From Actinoplanes xinjiangensis (lineage in GTDB: Bacteria > Actinomycetota > Actinomycetes > Mycobacteriales > Micromonosporaceae): a stretch of 64,000 bases of DNA. The translations under genes and the position numbers were made by a program. Numbering within the stretch: position 1 is the stretch's first letter; each line of letters begins with the position of its first letter. The DNA lies in NCBI RefSeq assembly GCF_003148685.1, contig NZ_QGGR01000010.1:186001-250000 (forward strand), in the 5' to 3' direction. Under the pieces are notes generated by a model, which saw only the letters and a program-made list of their open reading frames with translations, made no database searches and was not told where the DNA came from. Below are positions 16,619-24,386 of the stretch, piece by piece.

Positions 16619-17269
16619 ATGGCTCTCCTCGCGCAGTCCGGACCGGCCCCCGTCCCCTCCAGCGGGCCCCGCCGGATGCCGCGCACCATCGCCCTCGTCG
16701 GTATCGACGGCTCCGGCAAGACCACCCAGGCGCGTGTCGTCGCCGCTGAACTGGCTGCCGCCGGGCACCCGGCGGCATACCGGCAGAACGCCGGCGGCCG
16801 CCACTGGTTCGGCCGGATCGCGCTGATGATCGGCCGGACCGATGCCGAGGACCTGTTCGGCCGCCGGGGCACCCTCGTCGTCGAGTCCATGCTCCGCTGG
16901 CTGGCGATCGCCCGGACCCTGCTGCGCCGGGCGGCCCGCCGGGAGATCGCGGTGATGGACCGGTATGCGGTCTGCCAGTTCGCCAGCCTGCACGCGCACG
17001 GGGCCCGCCCGTCCGCCGAGCGTTTCGCCCGCCTCGCCTACCGGCTGTTCCCGCGGCCGGACGTGACGTTCTTCCTGGCCGTCGATCCGGAGATCGCGCA
17101 GGACCGGATCGAGCGCCGTGGCTACGACACCGAGACCATGGAGTATCTCCGGGCCGCGGATGCCGCCTACCGGTCGTTGCGCGAATACCCCACGTTCGTG
17201 GTGATCGACGCCAACGGCACTCCGGGTCAGGTCACCAAGGCCATCCTCGCCGAGCTGGGCCAGGCCTGA
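16619..17269 (+). CDS. dTMP-kinase-like P-loop nucleotide kinase
   Basis: 216 aa from ATG 16619; ATG 16676 (just before TIALVG) or GTG 16577 are alternatives, and no start has a convincing ribosome site. Walker A GIDGSGKTTQ and the DR[YS] motif MDRYAVCQFASL (residues ~117-128) identify the thymidylate-kinase family; VTFFLAVDPEIAQDRIERRG is the nucleotide-monophosphate region with the LID Arg. The conserved Arg of the ERG motif after Walker A is not obvious, so it may be a paralogue rather than the housekeeping Tmk. Convergent with the SDR gene, with their ends embedded in a duplicated 17-mer. Confidence 0.78.
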   Translation: MALLAQSGPAPVPSSGPRRMPRTIALVGIDGSGKTTQARVVAAELAAAGHPAAYRQNAGGRHWFGRIALMIGRTDAEDLFGRRGTLVVESMLRWLAIARTLLRRAARREIAVMDRYAVCQFASLHAHGARPSAERFARLAYRLFPRPDVTFFLAVDPEIAQDRIERRGYDTETMEYLRAADAAYRSLREYPTFVVIDANGTPGQVTKAILAELGQA

Positions 17270-17300
17270 CCGGGTTCTCAGGCTGACCGGGTTCTCAGGC
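17267..17300. repeat. Perfect 17-bp tandem duplication between convergent genes
   Basis: TGACCGGGTTCTCAGGC occurs at 17267-17283 and again at 17284-17300. The first copy begins with the stop codon of the kinase gene; the second holds the stop codon (minus strand) of the SDR gene. A recent slippage or duplication is the simple reading. Confidence 0.9.
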
Positions 17301-17984
17301 CTGGCCGTAGACCGGGATCTGGGCGCCGCTGATCCGGGCGGACGCGTCCGAGGCGAGAAAGAGGACGGTCTCGGCGATCTCGGCCGGGCTCACCCAGCGG
17401 CCGTGGTCGGCGTCCGGCATGGCGGCCCGGTTCGCCGGGGTGTCGATGACGCTGGGCAGGACGGTGTTGCAGCGCACGTTCTTCTTGCGGTATTCGACGT
17501 CGACCGCGGCGGCGAAGGCCAGCACGGCGGCCTTGGCGGTCACATAACCGGCGGCGCCGGGGAAGGGGGACACCGCGGCCCGCGACGAGACGCACACCAC
17601 CGAGCCGCCGCCGGCCCCGATCAGGTACGGCAGCGCCGCCGCCGTGGTCAGGTACGTGGGCCGCAGGTTGATCGCGAGCATCGCCTCGAAGTCGGCGACC
17701 GGGGTGTCGGCGATCAGGCCGGCCCCCGCGTACCCGCCGACCAGGTTGACCACCGCCCGCAGCGGCGCCTCGGGGTCGCTCGCCGCTGTCCCGGCCGCGG
17801 CCCGCACGGCCGCCTCGTCGGTGAGATCCGCCTCCACGGCGACCACCCCGGCGGGCAGCCGATCGGCCGTCCCGGGCCGCACCGGTGCCACCACCCGCCA
17901 GCCCGCGGCCAGGAAGGCGCTGATCGTGGCGGTGCCGAGCCCGCCGTTGCCGCCGGTCACCAGAGCCGTGCGCATGGAGATCAT
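17295..17984 (-). CDS. Short-chain dehydrogenase/reductase
   Basis: 229 aa (ATG 17975 is also possible). Classical SDR: cofactor motif TGGNGGLG (10-17), VEADLTD, the NLVGGYAG beta-4 region, the catalytic Ser in CVSSRAA and YVTAK (YxxxK) at ~146-150. The acidic residue after beta-2 is absent and APVRPG follows, hinting at NADP(H) preference. Substrate unknown. Confidence 0.88.
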   Translation of the reverse strand: MISMRTALVTGGNGGLGTATISAFLAAGWRVVAPVRPGTADRLPAGVVAVEADLTDEAAVRAAAGTAASDPEAPLRAVVNLVGGYAGAGLIADTPVADFEAMLAINLRPTYLTTAAALPYLIGAGGGSVVCVSSRAAVSPFPGAAGYVTAKAAVLAFAAAVDVEYRKKNVRCNTVLPSVIDTPANRAAMPDADHGRWVSPAEIAETVLFLASDASARISGAQIPVYGQA

Positions 17985-18511
17985 GGGGGCAGCCTGTCAC
18001 ACCGTCGTGGGTGTGCTGTTCCTCACTTATCCCTCGAACCTGGCCGCCACCTGGGAATGTCTCGCGCTCCTCCGGCGTCACCCGTGTGGGCGAGTGAAGT
18101 GTGGCGTGGCGTGGCGCATTGTGACCGGTGGTCCCGTTCGGCCCCCGGACGCGGGATCTTCGCGGAGGCGTTTGTTTCAGGCTCGTCGAAGCCCGGCCGA
18201 TGCTGCACATGAACCCCAGGAGCGCGAAACCCGTACTCGGGGGTGACGAGCATCGCGCAGCGCAGGGTGATGCCCGTCGCTGTGACGATGAGAGGCCGAT
18301 GGTGTTATGAAGCGGGTAGAGGGTATCCGATCGTCAGCACGACGATCGCGACGATGCCGCATCCAGCTTTCACGCACTGGGCTCTCAGGTACCACCCAGA
18401 CATTCGTGACACTTTCGATCCACCAGCCGGAATCAGTGCGGCCAGCAATTTGTTGTGTAGATGTGTCAGCAACCGCAATGCACGAGCTGCGGACGTTACG
18501 GGAGAGGGCTG
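17985..18511. other. Long intergenic region upstream of the sigma-factor gene
   Basis: 527 bp with no convincing gene. Notable: GATCGTC/GACGATC inverted repeat (18329-18347, 5-nt spacer), and a 32-codon minus-strand frame at 18305-18403 with one hydrophobic stretch (CGIVAIVVLTIGYPLP) but weak codon bias. The length is consistent with a complex promoter for the sigma-factor gene; I cannot place its start site. Confidence 0.5.
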
Positions 18512-19513
18512 ATGGACGCAGGTAATGCCCGTAACAGGGTTAGTGACGGCAATGAGGGGACCGTGGGCCACGTGGAGAAGAACACCGTGATGCGTACCGA
18601 CCAGGTCGCCGAAGAGCGCGACCTCGTCGGAGTCTACCTGCACGAGATCTCCCGGACGCCGTTGTTGGACGCCGCACGGGAGGTCGAACTCTCGAAGGCA
18701 ATCGAGGCGGGCCTCTACGCCGAGCACCTGCTCGAGACGGGCGAGGAGCGTCGCGGCGTCAGCCGGGAGGAACTGGAACGTCTCGTCACCGAGGGCCAGC
18801 GCGCGAAGGACCTGTTCATCCGGGCCAACCTTCGGCTGGTCGTCTCCATCGCACGCCGCTACGTCCGGTCCGGCATGCCGATGCTGGACCTCATCCAGGA
18901 GGGCAACACCGGCCTGGTCCGCGCGGTCGAGAAGTTCGACTACGAGCGCGGTTACAAGTTCTCCACCTACGCCACCTGGTGGGTGCGCCAGGCGATCAGC
19001 CGGGCCATCGCCCAGCAGGAGCGCACCGTCCGGCTCCCCGTCCACCTGGTCGAGGACGTCAACCGGATGCGCAACGTCACCCGCCAGCTGGTTCGTGAGC
19101 TGGGTGCCGACCCGGAGCCCGACCAGATCGCGGCCGCGCTGGGCGTCACCGTCGAGCGGGTCAACGAGCTCACCCGCTGGGCGCAGGACACCGTCTCCCT
19201 GGACACCCCCGTCGGCGACGACGGCGACACCAATCTCGGTGACCTGGTCGCCGACAGCGACGCCCCGAGCCCCGAGGAGATCGTCCTCAACGCGCTCGAG
19301 CGGCAGCGCATCGAGGGCCTGCTCAACCACCTGGACGACCGGTCGGCCGGCATCATGCGGGCGCGGTACGGGCTGGAGGACGGCCGCGAGCACTCGCTGA
19401 CCGAGGTGGCGTCCCGCTTCTCGCTGAGCCGGGAGCGGATCCGCCAGCTGGAGATCCAGGCGCTCGGCCGGCTGCGTGAGCTGGCCCGGGCCGAGGGTCT
19501 TCAGGCCGCCTGA
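18512..19513 (+). CDS. RNA polymerase sigma-70 factor, group 2 (HrdB/SigB-like)
   Basis: 333 aa from ATG 18512 (GGGAGAGGG at 18500-18508). Region 1.2 DLVGVYLHEISRTPLL, region 2 RANLRLVVSIARRYVRSGMPMLDLIQEG with the core-binding and -10 helix GYKFSTYATWWVRQAISRAI, region 3 LPVHLVEDVNRMRNV, region 4 ending RERIRQLEIQALGRLREL. All regions of a principal-type sigma are present but the long N-terminal extension of HrdB/RpoD is missing, so it is a group-2 factor, normally non-essential and used in stress or differentiation. A strong terminator follows. Confidence 0.93.
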   Translation: MDAGNARNRVSDGNEGTVGHVEKNTVMRTDQVAEERDLVGVYLHEISRTPLLDAAREVELSKAIEAGLYAEHLLETGEERRGVSREELERLVTEGQRAKDLFIRANLRLVVSIARRYVRSGMPMLDLIQEGNTGLVRAVEKFDYERGYKFSTYATWWVRQAISRAIAQQERTVRLPVHLVEDVNRMRNVTRQLVRELGADPEPDQIAAALGVTVERVNELTRWAQDTVSLDTPVGDDGDTNLGDLVADSDAPSPEEIVLNALERQRIEGLLNHLDDRSAGIMRARYGLEDGREHSLTEVASRFSLSRERIRQLEIQALGRLRELARAEGLQAA

Positions 19514-19535
19514 CCAGGGTCTGACTGAAACGATC

Positions 19536-19567
19536 AAGGCCGGCTCCCCGCGCGGGGTGCCGGCCTT
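19536..19567 (+). terminator. Terminator of the sigma-factor gene
   Basis: AAGGCCGGC pairs with GCCGGCCTT across an inner CCCCGCGCGGGG stem, 23 nt after the stop and followed by CTCGTGTGTT. Confidence 0.8.
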
Positions 19568-19653
19568 CTCGTGTGTTCCGGGACTACCTCCGGCTGGTTG
19601 TCCGCTGCCGCCCCCACGTCGTCGGGACGGCAGCGAGAACCGGCCGGATTCCG

Positions 19654-20616
19654 CTACCTGATCCGGCCGTAGCCGTTCGGGGTCATGATGTCGATCGTCC
19701 GGTGCAGTACGTCCCGGCCGGCCGACGGCGCGTCGATGATCTTGCCGCCGCCGACGTAGATGGCGACGTGCCCGTTACTCCGGTAGAACACCAGGTCACC
19801 GGGTTGCAGGTCGGCCCGGCTGATCCGGGCGGTGGCGCTGTACTGCGCGGCGGCGTTGTGGGGCAGGGACCTGCCCGCTGCCGCCCAGGCCGCCGAGGTG
19901 AGGCCGGAGCAGTCGTACGAGTTCGGGCCGGCGTCGCCGTAGCCGTACGGCTTGCCGATCTGGTTGAAGGCGAAGGTGACCGCCTTGCCGGCCGAACCCG
20001 GGATGTCGGGGATCGTGCCGGTGTAGGAGCCGCTGTTCTCGGTGGGGCTGCCGAAAGCGGCCTCACGCATGTCGTACAGCTTCTCGAGGTCGCCCTCGAT
20101 CTTCTTCTTGCGGTTGGCCAGCTCGGTGACCTGGGCGTTCTGCTTGTCCTGGGTCACCTTGAGGGCGGCCTTGCGCTCGGCGAAGGTCGTCGTGGTCACG
20201 GTGAAGGCGTCGATGTCCTGCTGGTTGGACTTGGTGATCTGGTCGAGCACCGCCAGGCGCTCCAGCAGGGTCCGCGAGTCGCCGCTCACCAGGACCGTCA
20301 TCGCGCCGGTACGGCCCTGCATGTAGGTGGTGGTGGCGATGGTCTGCACCTTGGCCGTGGCGTCGGCGAGCGCAGCCTGAGCCGGCTTGAGAGAGGCCTC
20401 CAGCTTGGCGGCGTCGGCCTTGGTGGCCTTCACGTCGAGCCGGAGCTTGTTGTACTGCTCGGTGACGTCCTCGAGCTTCTCCGAGGCCGCTTCGATCTTC
20501 TTCTTGATCTCGTTCGCGGACGGCGCCGCATGGGCGGCCGTCCCTCCCGACGTCGTGATCGCGAACGCCGTCAGCGCGACCACGAGCGCCCGGAACCGGG
20601 TACGGGGGTGTGGCAC
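19654..20616 (-). CDS. Secreted NlpC/P60 peptidoglycan endopeptidase (RipA-like)
   Basis: 320 aa, GTG start at 20616. Signal peptide 1-~31 (FRALVVALTAFAITTSGG..AHA), then a long coiled coil ~35-180 rich in Lys/Glu/Ala (EIKKKIEAASEKLEDVTEQYN), and a C-terminal NlpC/P60 domain ~205-320 with catalytic Cys in YDCSGLT and His in GHVAIYVG. It cleaves D-Glu-mDAP type bonds in wall peptides during division or separation; the coiled coil usually inhibits or targets it. Its leader carries a probable c-di-AMP riboswitch, matching the known regulation of actinobacterial wall hydrolases. Confidence 0.92.
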   Translation of the reverse strand: MPHPRTRFRALVVALTAFAITTSGGTAAHAAPSANEIKKKIEAASEKLEDVTEQYNKLRLDVKATKADAAKLEASLKPAQAALADATAKVQTIATTTYMQGRTGAMTVLVSGDSRTLLERLAVLDQITKSNQQDIDAFTVTTTTFAERKAALKVTQDKQNAQVTELANRKKKIEGDLEKLYDMREAAFGSPTENSGSYTGTIPDIPGSAGKAVTFAFNQIGKPYGYGDAGPNSYDCSGLTSAAWAAAGRSLPHNAAAQYSATARISRADLQPGDLVFYRSNGHVAIYVGGGKIIDAPSAGRDVLHRTIDIMTPNGYGRIR

Positions 20617-20639
20617 TGGTCAGGGGCCTTTCTTCCGCT

Positions 20640-20775
20640 TGGCCGCCTACCGGGTCGGCGGGACCGTAGGGCTGGAAGAGAGACCCTGTCCGCGTATGTA
20701 TCCGGTCCGGTTGCGGTGCCCGGCGCCCCTGGGGGGTGGAAGCCGGATCACCGCTCGTCAATCGGCGGCGTTGGC
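20640..20775 (-). promoter_or_regulatory. Probable ydaO-type c-di-AMP riboswitch
   Basis: Read on the minus strand, the leader of the NlpC/P60 gene holds the ydaO landmarks in order: GGTGATCCGG (near 20745-20754), a CCACCCCCCAGGGG element, CCGCAACCGGACCGG, and the diagnostic 3' block GACCCGGTAGGCGGCCAAG (near 20638-20656) ~25 nt before the GTG. The 5' CGCCGCC (around 20764-20770) can pair with GGCGG of the 3' block as P1. The identification is from memory of the family consensus; no covariance model was run. c-di-AMP switches of this class turn off wall-hydrolase genes in actinobacteria. Confidence 0.65.
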
Positions 20776-20954
20776 CGGCGCCACCCGAGGGTTTGTGGCT
20801 GCGGACCGGACCAACCGCATTAACCTATCGACGGAAGAAAAGAAATCAAGGCCTGGCAGAGTGATTTCTACCAATAGCCGGGCTTGCGAGAATAGTCCCG
20901 ATAACGGGCTGTTATTTGACCGCCGCTGAGCGTTATCTCAAAGCGGTGAACGGA

Positions 20955-21272
20955 CTATTCGACCAGTGCCGGGGCAGCGGTGGGAACCCAGTGCCGGCTC
21001 ACGTGACGCTCCGCCCAGAACGACAGGAACGGGATCGTGCCGGCCAGCATGACGAGCAGCATTCGTTTGAACGGCCACGGCACGCGTCGGGACAGGTCGA
21101 AGGTCGCGACCAGATAAATCATGTACAGGAAGCCGTGGGCCTGGCCCACCGTCTCGACCACGGTCGGGTTGTCAGCCGGGCCGTACTTCAGCACCATGCC
21201 AAAGGTGAGGGCGAGCAGACACATGCCGACGATCCAGGCGATGATCCGGTAACGGGTGAGGGCTCCCTGCAC
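20955..21272 (-). CDS. DUF3817 integral membrane protein
   Basis: 105 aa with three membrane helices: YRIIAWIVGMCLLALTFGMV, GFLYMIYLVATF and MLLVMLAGTIPFLSFWAE. The pattern TVVETVGQAHGFLYMIYL and a C-terminal FWAERHV is the DUF3817 signature. Function unknown; in actinobacteria it is often near other small membrane proteins, as here (next gene 18 bp upstream on the same strand). Confidence 0.88.
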   Translation of the reverse strand: MQGALTRYRIIAWIVGMCLLALTFGMVLKYGPADNPTVVETVGQAHGFLYMIYLVATFDLSRRVPWPFKRMLLVMLAGTIPFLSFWAERHVSRHWVPTAAPALVE

Positions 21273-21290
21273 GACGGGTGACTCCTTGAC

Positions 21291-21713
21291 TCAGGTGGTG
21301 ATGCGGCCGGGGTAGTCGGACGGGCGCGCACCGGGGTGGGCGGCCAGCCAGGCCAGATAGTCGTTGTAGGCGTCCAGCTCCGGATCGTGGGCCGGGCCGG
21401 TGGCCGGCTCGACCGAGACCCGGACCGGGCGGCCCAGCGTCACCGGTGCGCCCGGGGTGGCCGGTGCTGCGGGCGGCTGCGGTGGGGACACCGGCTCGCC
21501 GGCGGGCCCGCGGCGGGCCAGCTGGACCTCACGCCACCAGATGAAGACGACGAACCCGCCGAACACCGGCCACTGGAACATGTAGCCCCAGCTGATCGAG
21601 TTGCCGTCGGCGGCGCGACTGTACTGCCACCAGCCCAGGGCCAGGCAGCCGGCGGCCAGCACGAGCGCCAGGAGATGCCGGGCGATCCACGCCGGCGTCC
21701 ACAGCCCTTTCAT
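21291..21713 (-). CDS. Small two-helix membrane protein
   Basis: 140 aa from ATG 21713; the open frame continues upstream but the MKGLWTPAWIARHLL start fits the hydrophobic profile. Two helices: ~11-28 (HLLALVLAAGCLALGWWQY) and ~45-63 (MFQWPVFGGFVVFIWW), then a Pro-rich cytoplasmic part (PPQPPAAPATPGAP) and a conserved-looking end DPELDAYNDYLAWLAAHPG. Widespread in actinobacteria next to DUF3817-type genes; no function known to me. The LGWWQ helix loosely recalls SURF1 but the rest does not fit. Confidence 0.75.
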   Translation of the reverse strand: MKGLWTPAWIARHLLALVLAAGCLALGWWQYSRAADGNSISWGYMFQWPVFGGFVVFIWWREVQLARRGPAGEPVSPPQPPAAPATPGAPVTLGRPVRVSVEPATGPAHDPELDAYNDYLAWLAAHPGARPSDYPGRITT

Positions 21714-21803
21714 ACCCCGAGCGTACCGGCGGGTTTGGCGGCGGTCCCGTCGGGCAACCGGTGCAGGCGAGTGAAGCCGACAGCGAACGGGAGGCGCACG
21801 ACG

Positions 21804-22052
21804 ATGAACGCGCGGCACGACGAGGGTGCGGCGGTGGTGTTCGACACCGGCATCGATCCGGCCGGACTGGCCGACGACGATCTCTTCCGGGAACTGGCCA
21901 GCCTCTACCGGACCCGGTTGCACACCCTGCGGCACGGCCCGGACCCGGCACTGGAGAACCATTTCAAGCGGACCGCCGAACTGGAGACCGAATACATGGC
22001 GCGCTACCCGGGCCGCGAGGTCGACCCGGACCGGCTCACCCGGGACTTCTGA
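21804..22052 (+). CDS. Small conserved actinobacterial protein (DUF6158-like)
   Basis: 82 aa from ATG 21804 (GGGAGG at 21790-21795). Soluble and charged: DPAGLADDDLFRELASLYRT..., RHGPDPALENHFKRTAELETEY, ending VDPDRLTRDF. This resembles the actinobacterial DUF6158 family of unknown function; the family name is from memory. Its stop overlaps the next ATG by 1 nt. Confidence 0.7.
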   Translation: MNARHDEGAAVVFDTGIDPAGLADDDLFRELASLYRTRLHTLRHGPDPALENHFKRTAELETEYMARYPGREVDPDRLTRDF

Positions 22053-22561
22053 TGGCGGTGCTGACGCGGCTGGCCCGGACGTACGCGCCGCACGAGCACC
22101 GGCCGCTCGACGGCTACCTGGTCGCCATCGGGGCGTTCGGGGCGCTGGCCGGGGCTCTCGCCGCGGCCGTGCGGCTCACCGGGCGGCCGGTCCCGGAGCG
22201 CCCGGCCATGGCCGACGTGGCGCTGCTGTCGATCGCCACCCACAAGCTGAGCCGGCTGGTCGCCAAGGACGCGGTGACGAGCCCGCTGCGGGCGCCGTTC
22301 ACCCGTTACGCCGAACCGGCCGGGGCGGCCGAGCTCAACGAGGAGGTCCGCGACGAGGGCAGCACCGTCCGGCACGGTATCGGTGAGCTGATCACCTGCC
22401 CGTTCTGTCTGGCGGTCTGGGTCTCCACCGGGCTCACCGGCGGACTGGTGCTGGCACCGCGGCTGACCCGCCTGGCCGCCACCGCGCTGACCGCCACGGC
22501 CGTCTCCGACTTCCTCCAGATGGCGTACTCGATCGCCAAGGAGAAAGCGGAGAGGGCCTGA
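22052..22561 (+). CDS. DUF1360 membrane protein
   Basis: 169 aa. Helices at ~22-44 and ~113-140; the motif ITCPFCLAVWVS near residue 113 with two cysteines and KLSRLVAKDAVTSPLRAPFTRY are the DUF1360 signature. Found in Bacillus spore-related and many actinobacterial genomes, role unknown. TGATG overlap couples it to the preceding gene. Confidence 0.85.
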   Translation: MAVLTRLARTYAPHEHRPLDGYLVAIGAFGALAGALAAAVRLTGRPVPERPAMADVALLSIATHKLSRLVAKDAVTSPLRAPFTRYAEPAGAAELNEEVRDEGSTVRHGIGELITCPFCLAVWVSTGLTGGLVLAPRLTRLAATALTATAVSDFLQMAYSIAKEKAERA

Positions 22562-22571
22562 ACCGGCCGGC

Positions 22572-22772
22572 TCAGGGGTGCAGGGCCCGCAGGGCCTCGG
22601 CGGCCTCGTCCTGGGCGTACTCGCCCTCGGGCAAGGCGTCGATGCGGGTCAGAGCGGCTGCCGGAAGGTCCGCGGCGATCGCCCGGCGTTGCAGGTCTCC
22701 GCTGGTCAGGCGCTCCTGTGCGTCGTAGACGGTGTCCAGGAAAGAGTCCAGCTCACGGATGTCGTCGGTCAC
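22572..22772 (-). CDS. Small hypothetical protein
   Basis: 66 aa from GTG 22772 (a TTG at 22805 would add 11 residues). Acidic, helical: DDIRELDSFLDTVYDAQERLT, then LPEGEYAQDEAAEALRAL. No family recognised with certainty; codon bias and a plausible conserved end support a real gene. Convergent with the DUF1360 gene, 10 bp apart. Confidence 0.55.
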   Translation of the reverse strand: MTDDIRELDSFLDTVYDAQERLTSGDLQRRAIAADLPAAALTRIDALPEGEYAQDEAAEALRALHP

Positions 22773-22805
22773 GGCGGGTGGTCTACCCGCAGGCGATCCC
22801 ACCAA

Positions 22806-23126
22806 ACCCGCGGGTGTAATTCAGGTCACACCCGCTCATGGAATCGCCGGATGCTGCCGACGGTTGTGAACGAATGCCGGTGTGCCCAGTGTCCCCGGGC
22901 CTCACTCAACGCCTGCACGGAATACCGTTCGGCTGGAGCCGTGTTGAGCCACTCGCCGCGAGGCGACCTGCACACCGGCATTCGCGCCGCCTCCCGGGCA
23001 ACCGGGGGGCGGCGCAGTACTTTTCCCGGTCCGGAAAGTTTCCGCACCGGGTTTATCCAGGCAACACCCCCCGAACGTGGCACCTGATCGCGCACGATCG
23101 CGGATAGACGTGGCAATATCCGTCGA
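22806..23126. other. Intergenic region upstream of the GAF-ANTAR gene
   Basis: About 320 bp without a convincing coding frame on either strand. The only structure seen is CGGATA/TATCCG (23101-23122) just before the GTG of the next gene. Confidence 0.5.
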
Positions 23127-23945
23127 GTGTCTGCCCCGAAACGTCGTGTCCCGGCCGCGCAGCGTGGCGCCCGGCTGGCCCGGCGCACCCCCAAAGACGG
23201 CACGTCATCGCTCACCCCGCCGCGTCGCACCTCCCGGCACGCGGCTCCCGTCACCGGCGCCCCGGCCGGTGGGCCGCACCCGGTGGAACTCGCCGGCCTC
23301 CTCCACGAACTGACCGTCCGCCTGCTCACCGCGGACTCGCTCCACCAGGCCCTCGACCGGCTCGCCGCGTTCGCGACGGCCGCCGTGCCGGGCGTCGTCC
23401 GCTGCTCGGTCGCCCTGATCGGCGAGGGCGGGCCCATCACCACGGCCTCGTCCGGGCCGGCGGGTGAGACGTTCGATCAGTTGCAGTACGCCGGAAGCAC
23501 CGGCCCGGGACTGGAGGCGGCCCGCACCCGTTCCGTGGTGACCTCCGACGACCTCGCGGCCGACGAGCGGTGGCCGGAACTGGCCGCCGCGGCCCGTGCC
23601 GACGGCCTGCGGGCGGTCGCCGTGATCCCGCTCGACGTGCGGCGCACCGCGGTCGGCGCGGTCAGCATCTACCCCGACCGGGCCGGCGCGGTCGACCCGG
23701 AGGCCCTGGTCACCGCGATGGCGCTGGCCGGTCAGGCCGAGGTCCTGCTGGGTGAGCTGCATCGCCGGGAGGCCCTGACCGAGGGTGCCGAGGTGGACCG
23801 GGCGGTCGGCGTGATCATCGCCCAGCGGGGCTGCGGGGTCCAGGAGGCCTACGCCGTCCTCCAGGAGAGCGCCCAGCGCCTCGGCCTGGACCGGGGCACC
23901 GTCGCCACCCGCCTGGTGGCCGCGGCCGCCCGTAACAGCTCCTGA
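23127..23945 (+). CDS. GAF-ANTAR domain regulator
   Basis: 272 aa, GTG start. A basic, disordered N-terminus (1-50), a GAF domain (~55-200: LHQALDRLAAFATAAVPGVVRCSVAL... AVIPLDVRRTAVGAVSIYPD), and a C-terminal ANTAR module (~215-268: EVDRAVGVIIAQRGCGVQEAYAVLQESAQRLGLDR). ANTAR proteins bind paired hairpins in nascent RNA and prevent termination; the GAF part senses a ligand or signal. No target hairpin pair was identified here. A bidirectional hairpin follows. Confidence 0.88.
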   Translation: MSAPKRRVPAAQRGARLARRTPKDGTSSLTPPRRTSRHAAPVTGAPAGGPHPVELAGLLHELTVRLLTADSLHQALDRLAAFATAAVPGVVRCSVALIGEGGPITTASSGPAGETFDQLQYAGSTGPGLEAARTRSVVTSDDLAADERWPELAAAARADGLRAVAVIPLDVRRTAVGAVSIYPDRAGAVDPEALVTAMALAGQAEVLLGELHRREALTEGAEVDRAVGVIIAQRGCGVQEAYAVLQESAQRLGLDRGTVATRLVAAAARNSS

Positions 23946-23950
23946 GCGAC

Positions 23951-23982
23951 GGATGGCGTACCCGTGCCGGGGTACGCCATCC
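23951..23982. terminator. Bidirectional terminator hairpin
   Basis: GGATGGCGTACCC (23951-23963) and GGGTACGCCATCC (23970-23982) form a perfect 13-bp stem with a 6-nt loop between two convergent genes (GAF-ANTAR and MhuD); GGGAAATC follows. Confidence 0.85.
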
Positions 23983-23988
23983 GGGAAA

Positions 23989-24297
23989 TCATCCGGCTTT
24001 CTGCACCGACTGGATGACCTCGAACTCCAGCAGGCTGGCGCCCGAGGCGACCGGCTTGGCCCGTTCCCCGGCGTGGGCCTCCTTGGCGCCGCCGTTCGCC
24101 CAGTTCTGGAAGGCCTCCTCGGACTCCCAGCGGGTGTAGACGAAGTAGCGGTTCTCGCCGGCCACCGGGCGCAGCAGCTCGAATCCGAGAAAACCGGGGG
24201 AGTTCTCCACGGCACCGTGCCGGGCCGCGAAACGCTTCTCCAGCTCGGGGCCGGCGCCCTCGGGGACCTCAATCGCGTTGATCTTCACAACAGCCAT
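23989..24297 (-). CDS. mhuD: Heme-degrading monooxygenase MhuD-like
   Basis: 102 aa ABM-fold protein. It closely follows Mycobacterium tuberculosis MhuD: VVKINAIEVPEGAGPELEKR, AVENSPGFLGFELLRPV, WESEEAFQNWANG, PVASGASLLEFEV. The residues used for heme binding and degradation sit at the same positions: Asn7, Trp66 and His75. The enzyme opens heme to release iron, giving mycobilins in mycobacteria. Monocistronic here, convergent with the GAF-ANTAR gene. Comparison is from memory. Confidence 0.85.
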   Translation of the reverse strand: MAVVKINAIEVPEGAGPELEKRFAARHGAVENSPGFLGFELLRPVAGENRYFVYTRWESEEAFQNWANGGAKEAHAGERAKPVASGASLLEFEVIQSVQKAG

Positions 24298-24343
24298 ACG
24301 GTCACGCTACTGCGCGTCCCTGGGAAGGGGACGCGACAGCACC

Positions 24344-24377
24344 GGGGGCACGGGCGCGGTGCTTCGCCCGTACCCCC
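24344..24377 (-). terminator. Terminator hairpin of the MFS efflux gene
   Basis: GGGGG-C-ACGGGCG pairs with CGCCCGT-A-CCCCC across an 8-nt loop, 10 nt past the stop of the minus-strand MFS gene. An 8-bp stem CGCGTCCC/GGGACGCG at 24313-24335 lies just beyond. Confidence 0.6.
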
Positions 24378-24386
24378 GCAAGTGGG

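Noticed and set aside
18305..18403. 32-aa minus-strand membrane peptide
   Set aside because: Hydrophobic but with weak codon bias and no ribosome site; left as a remark in the intergenic entry.
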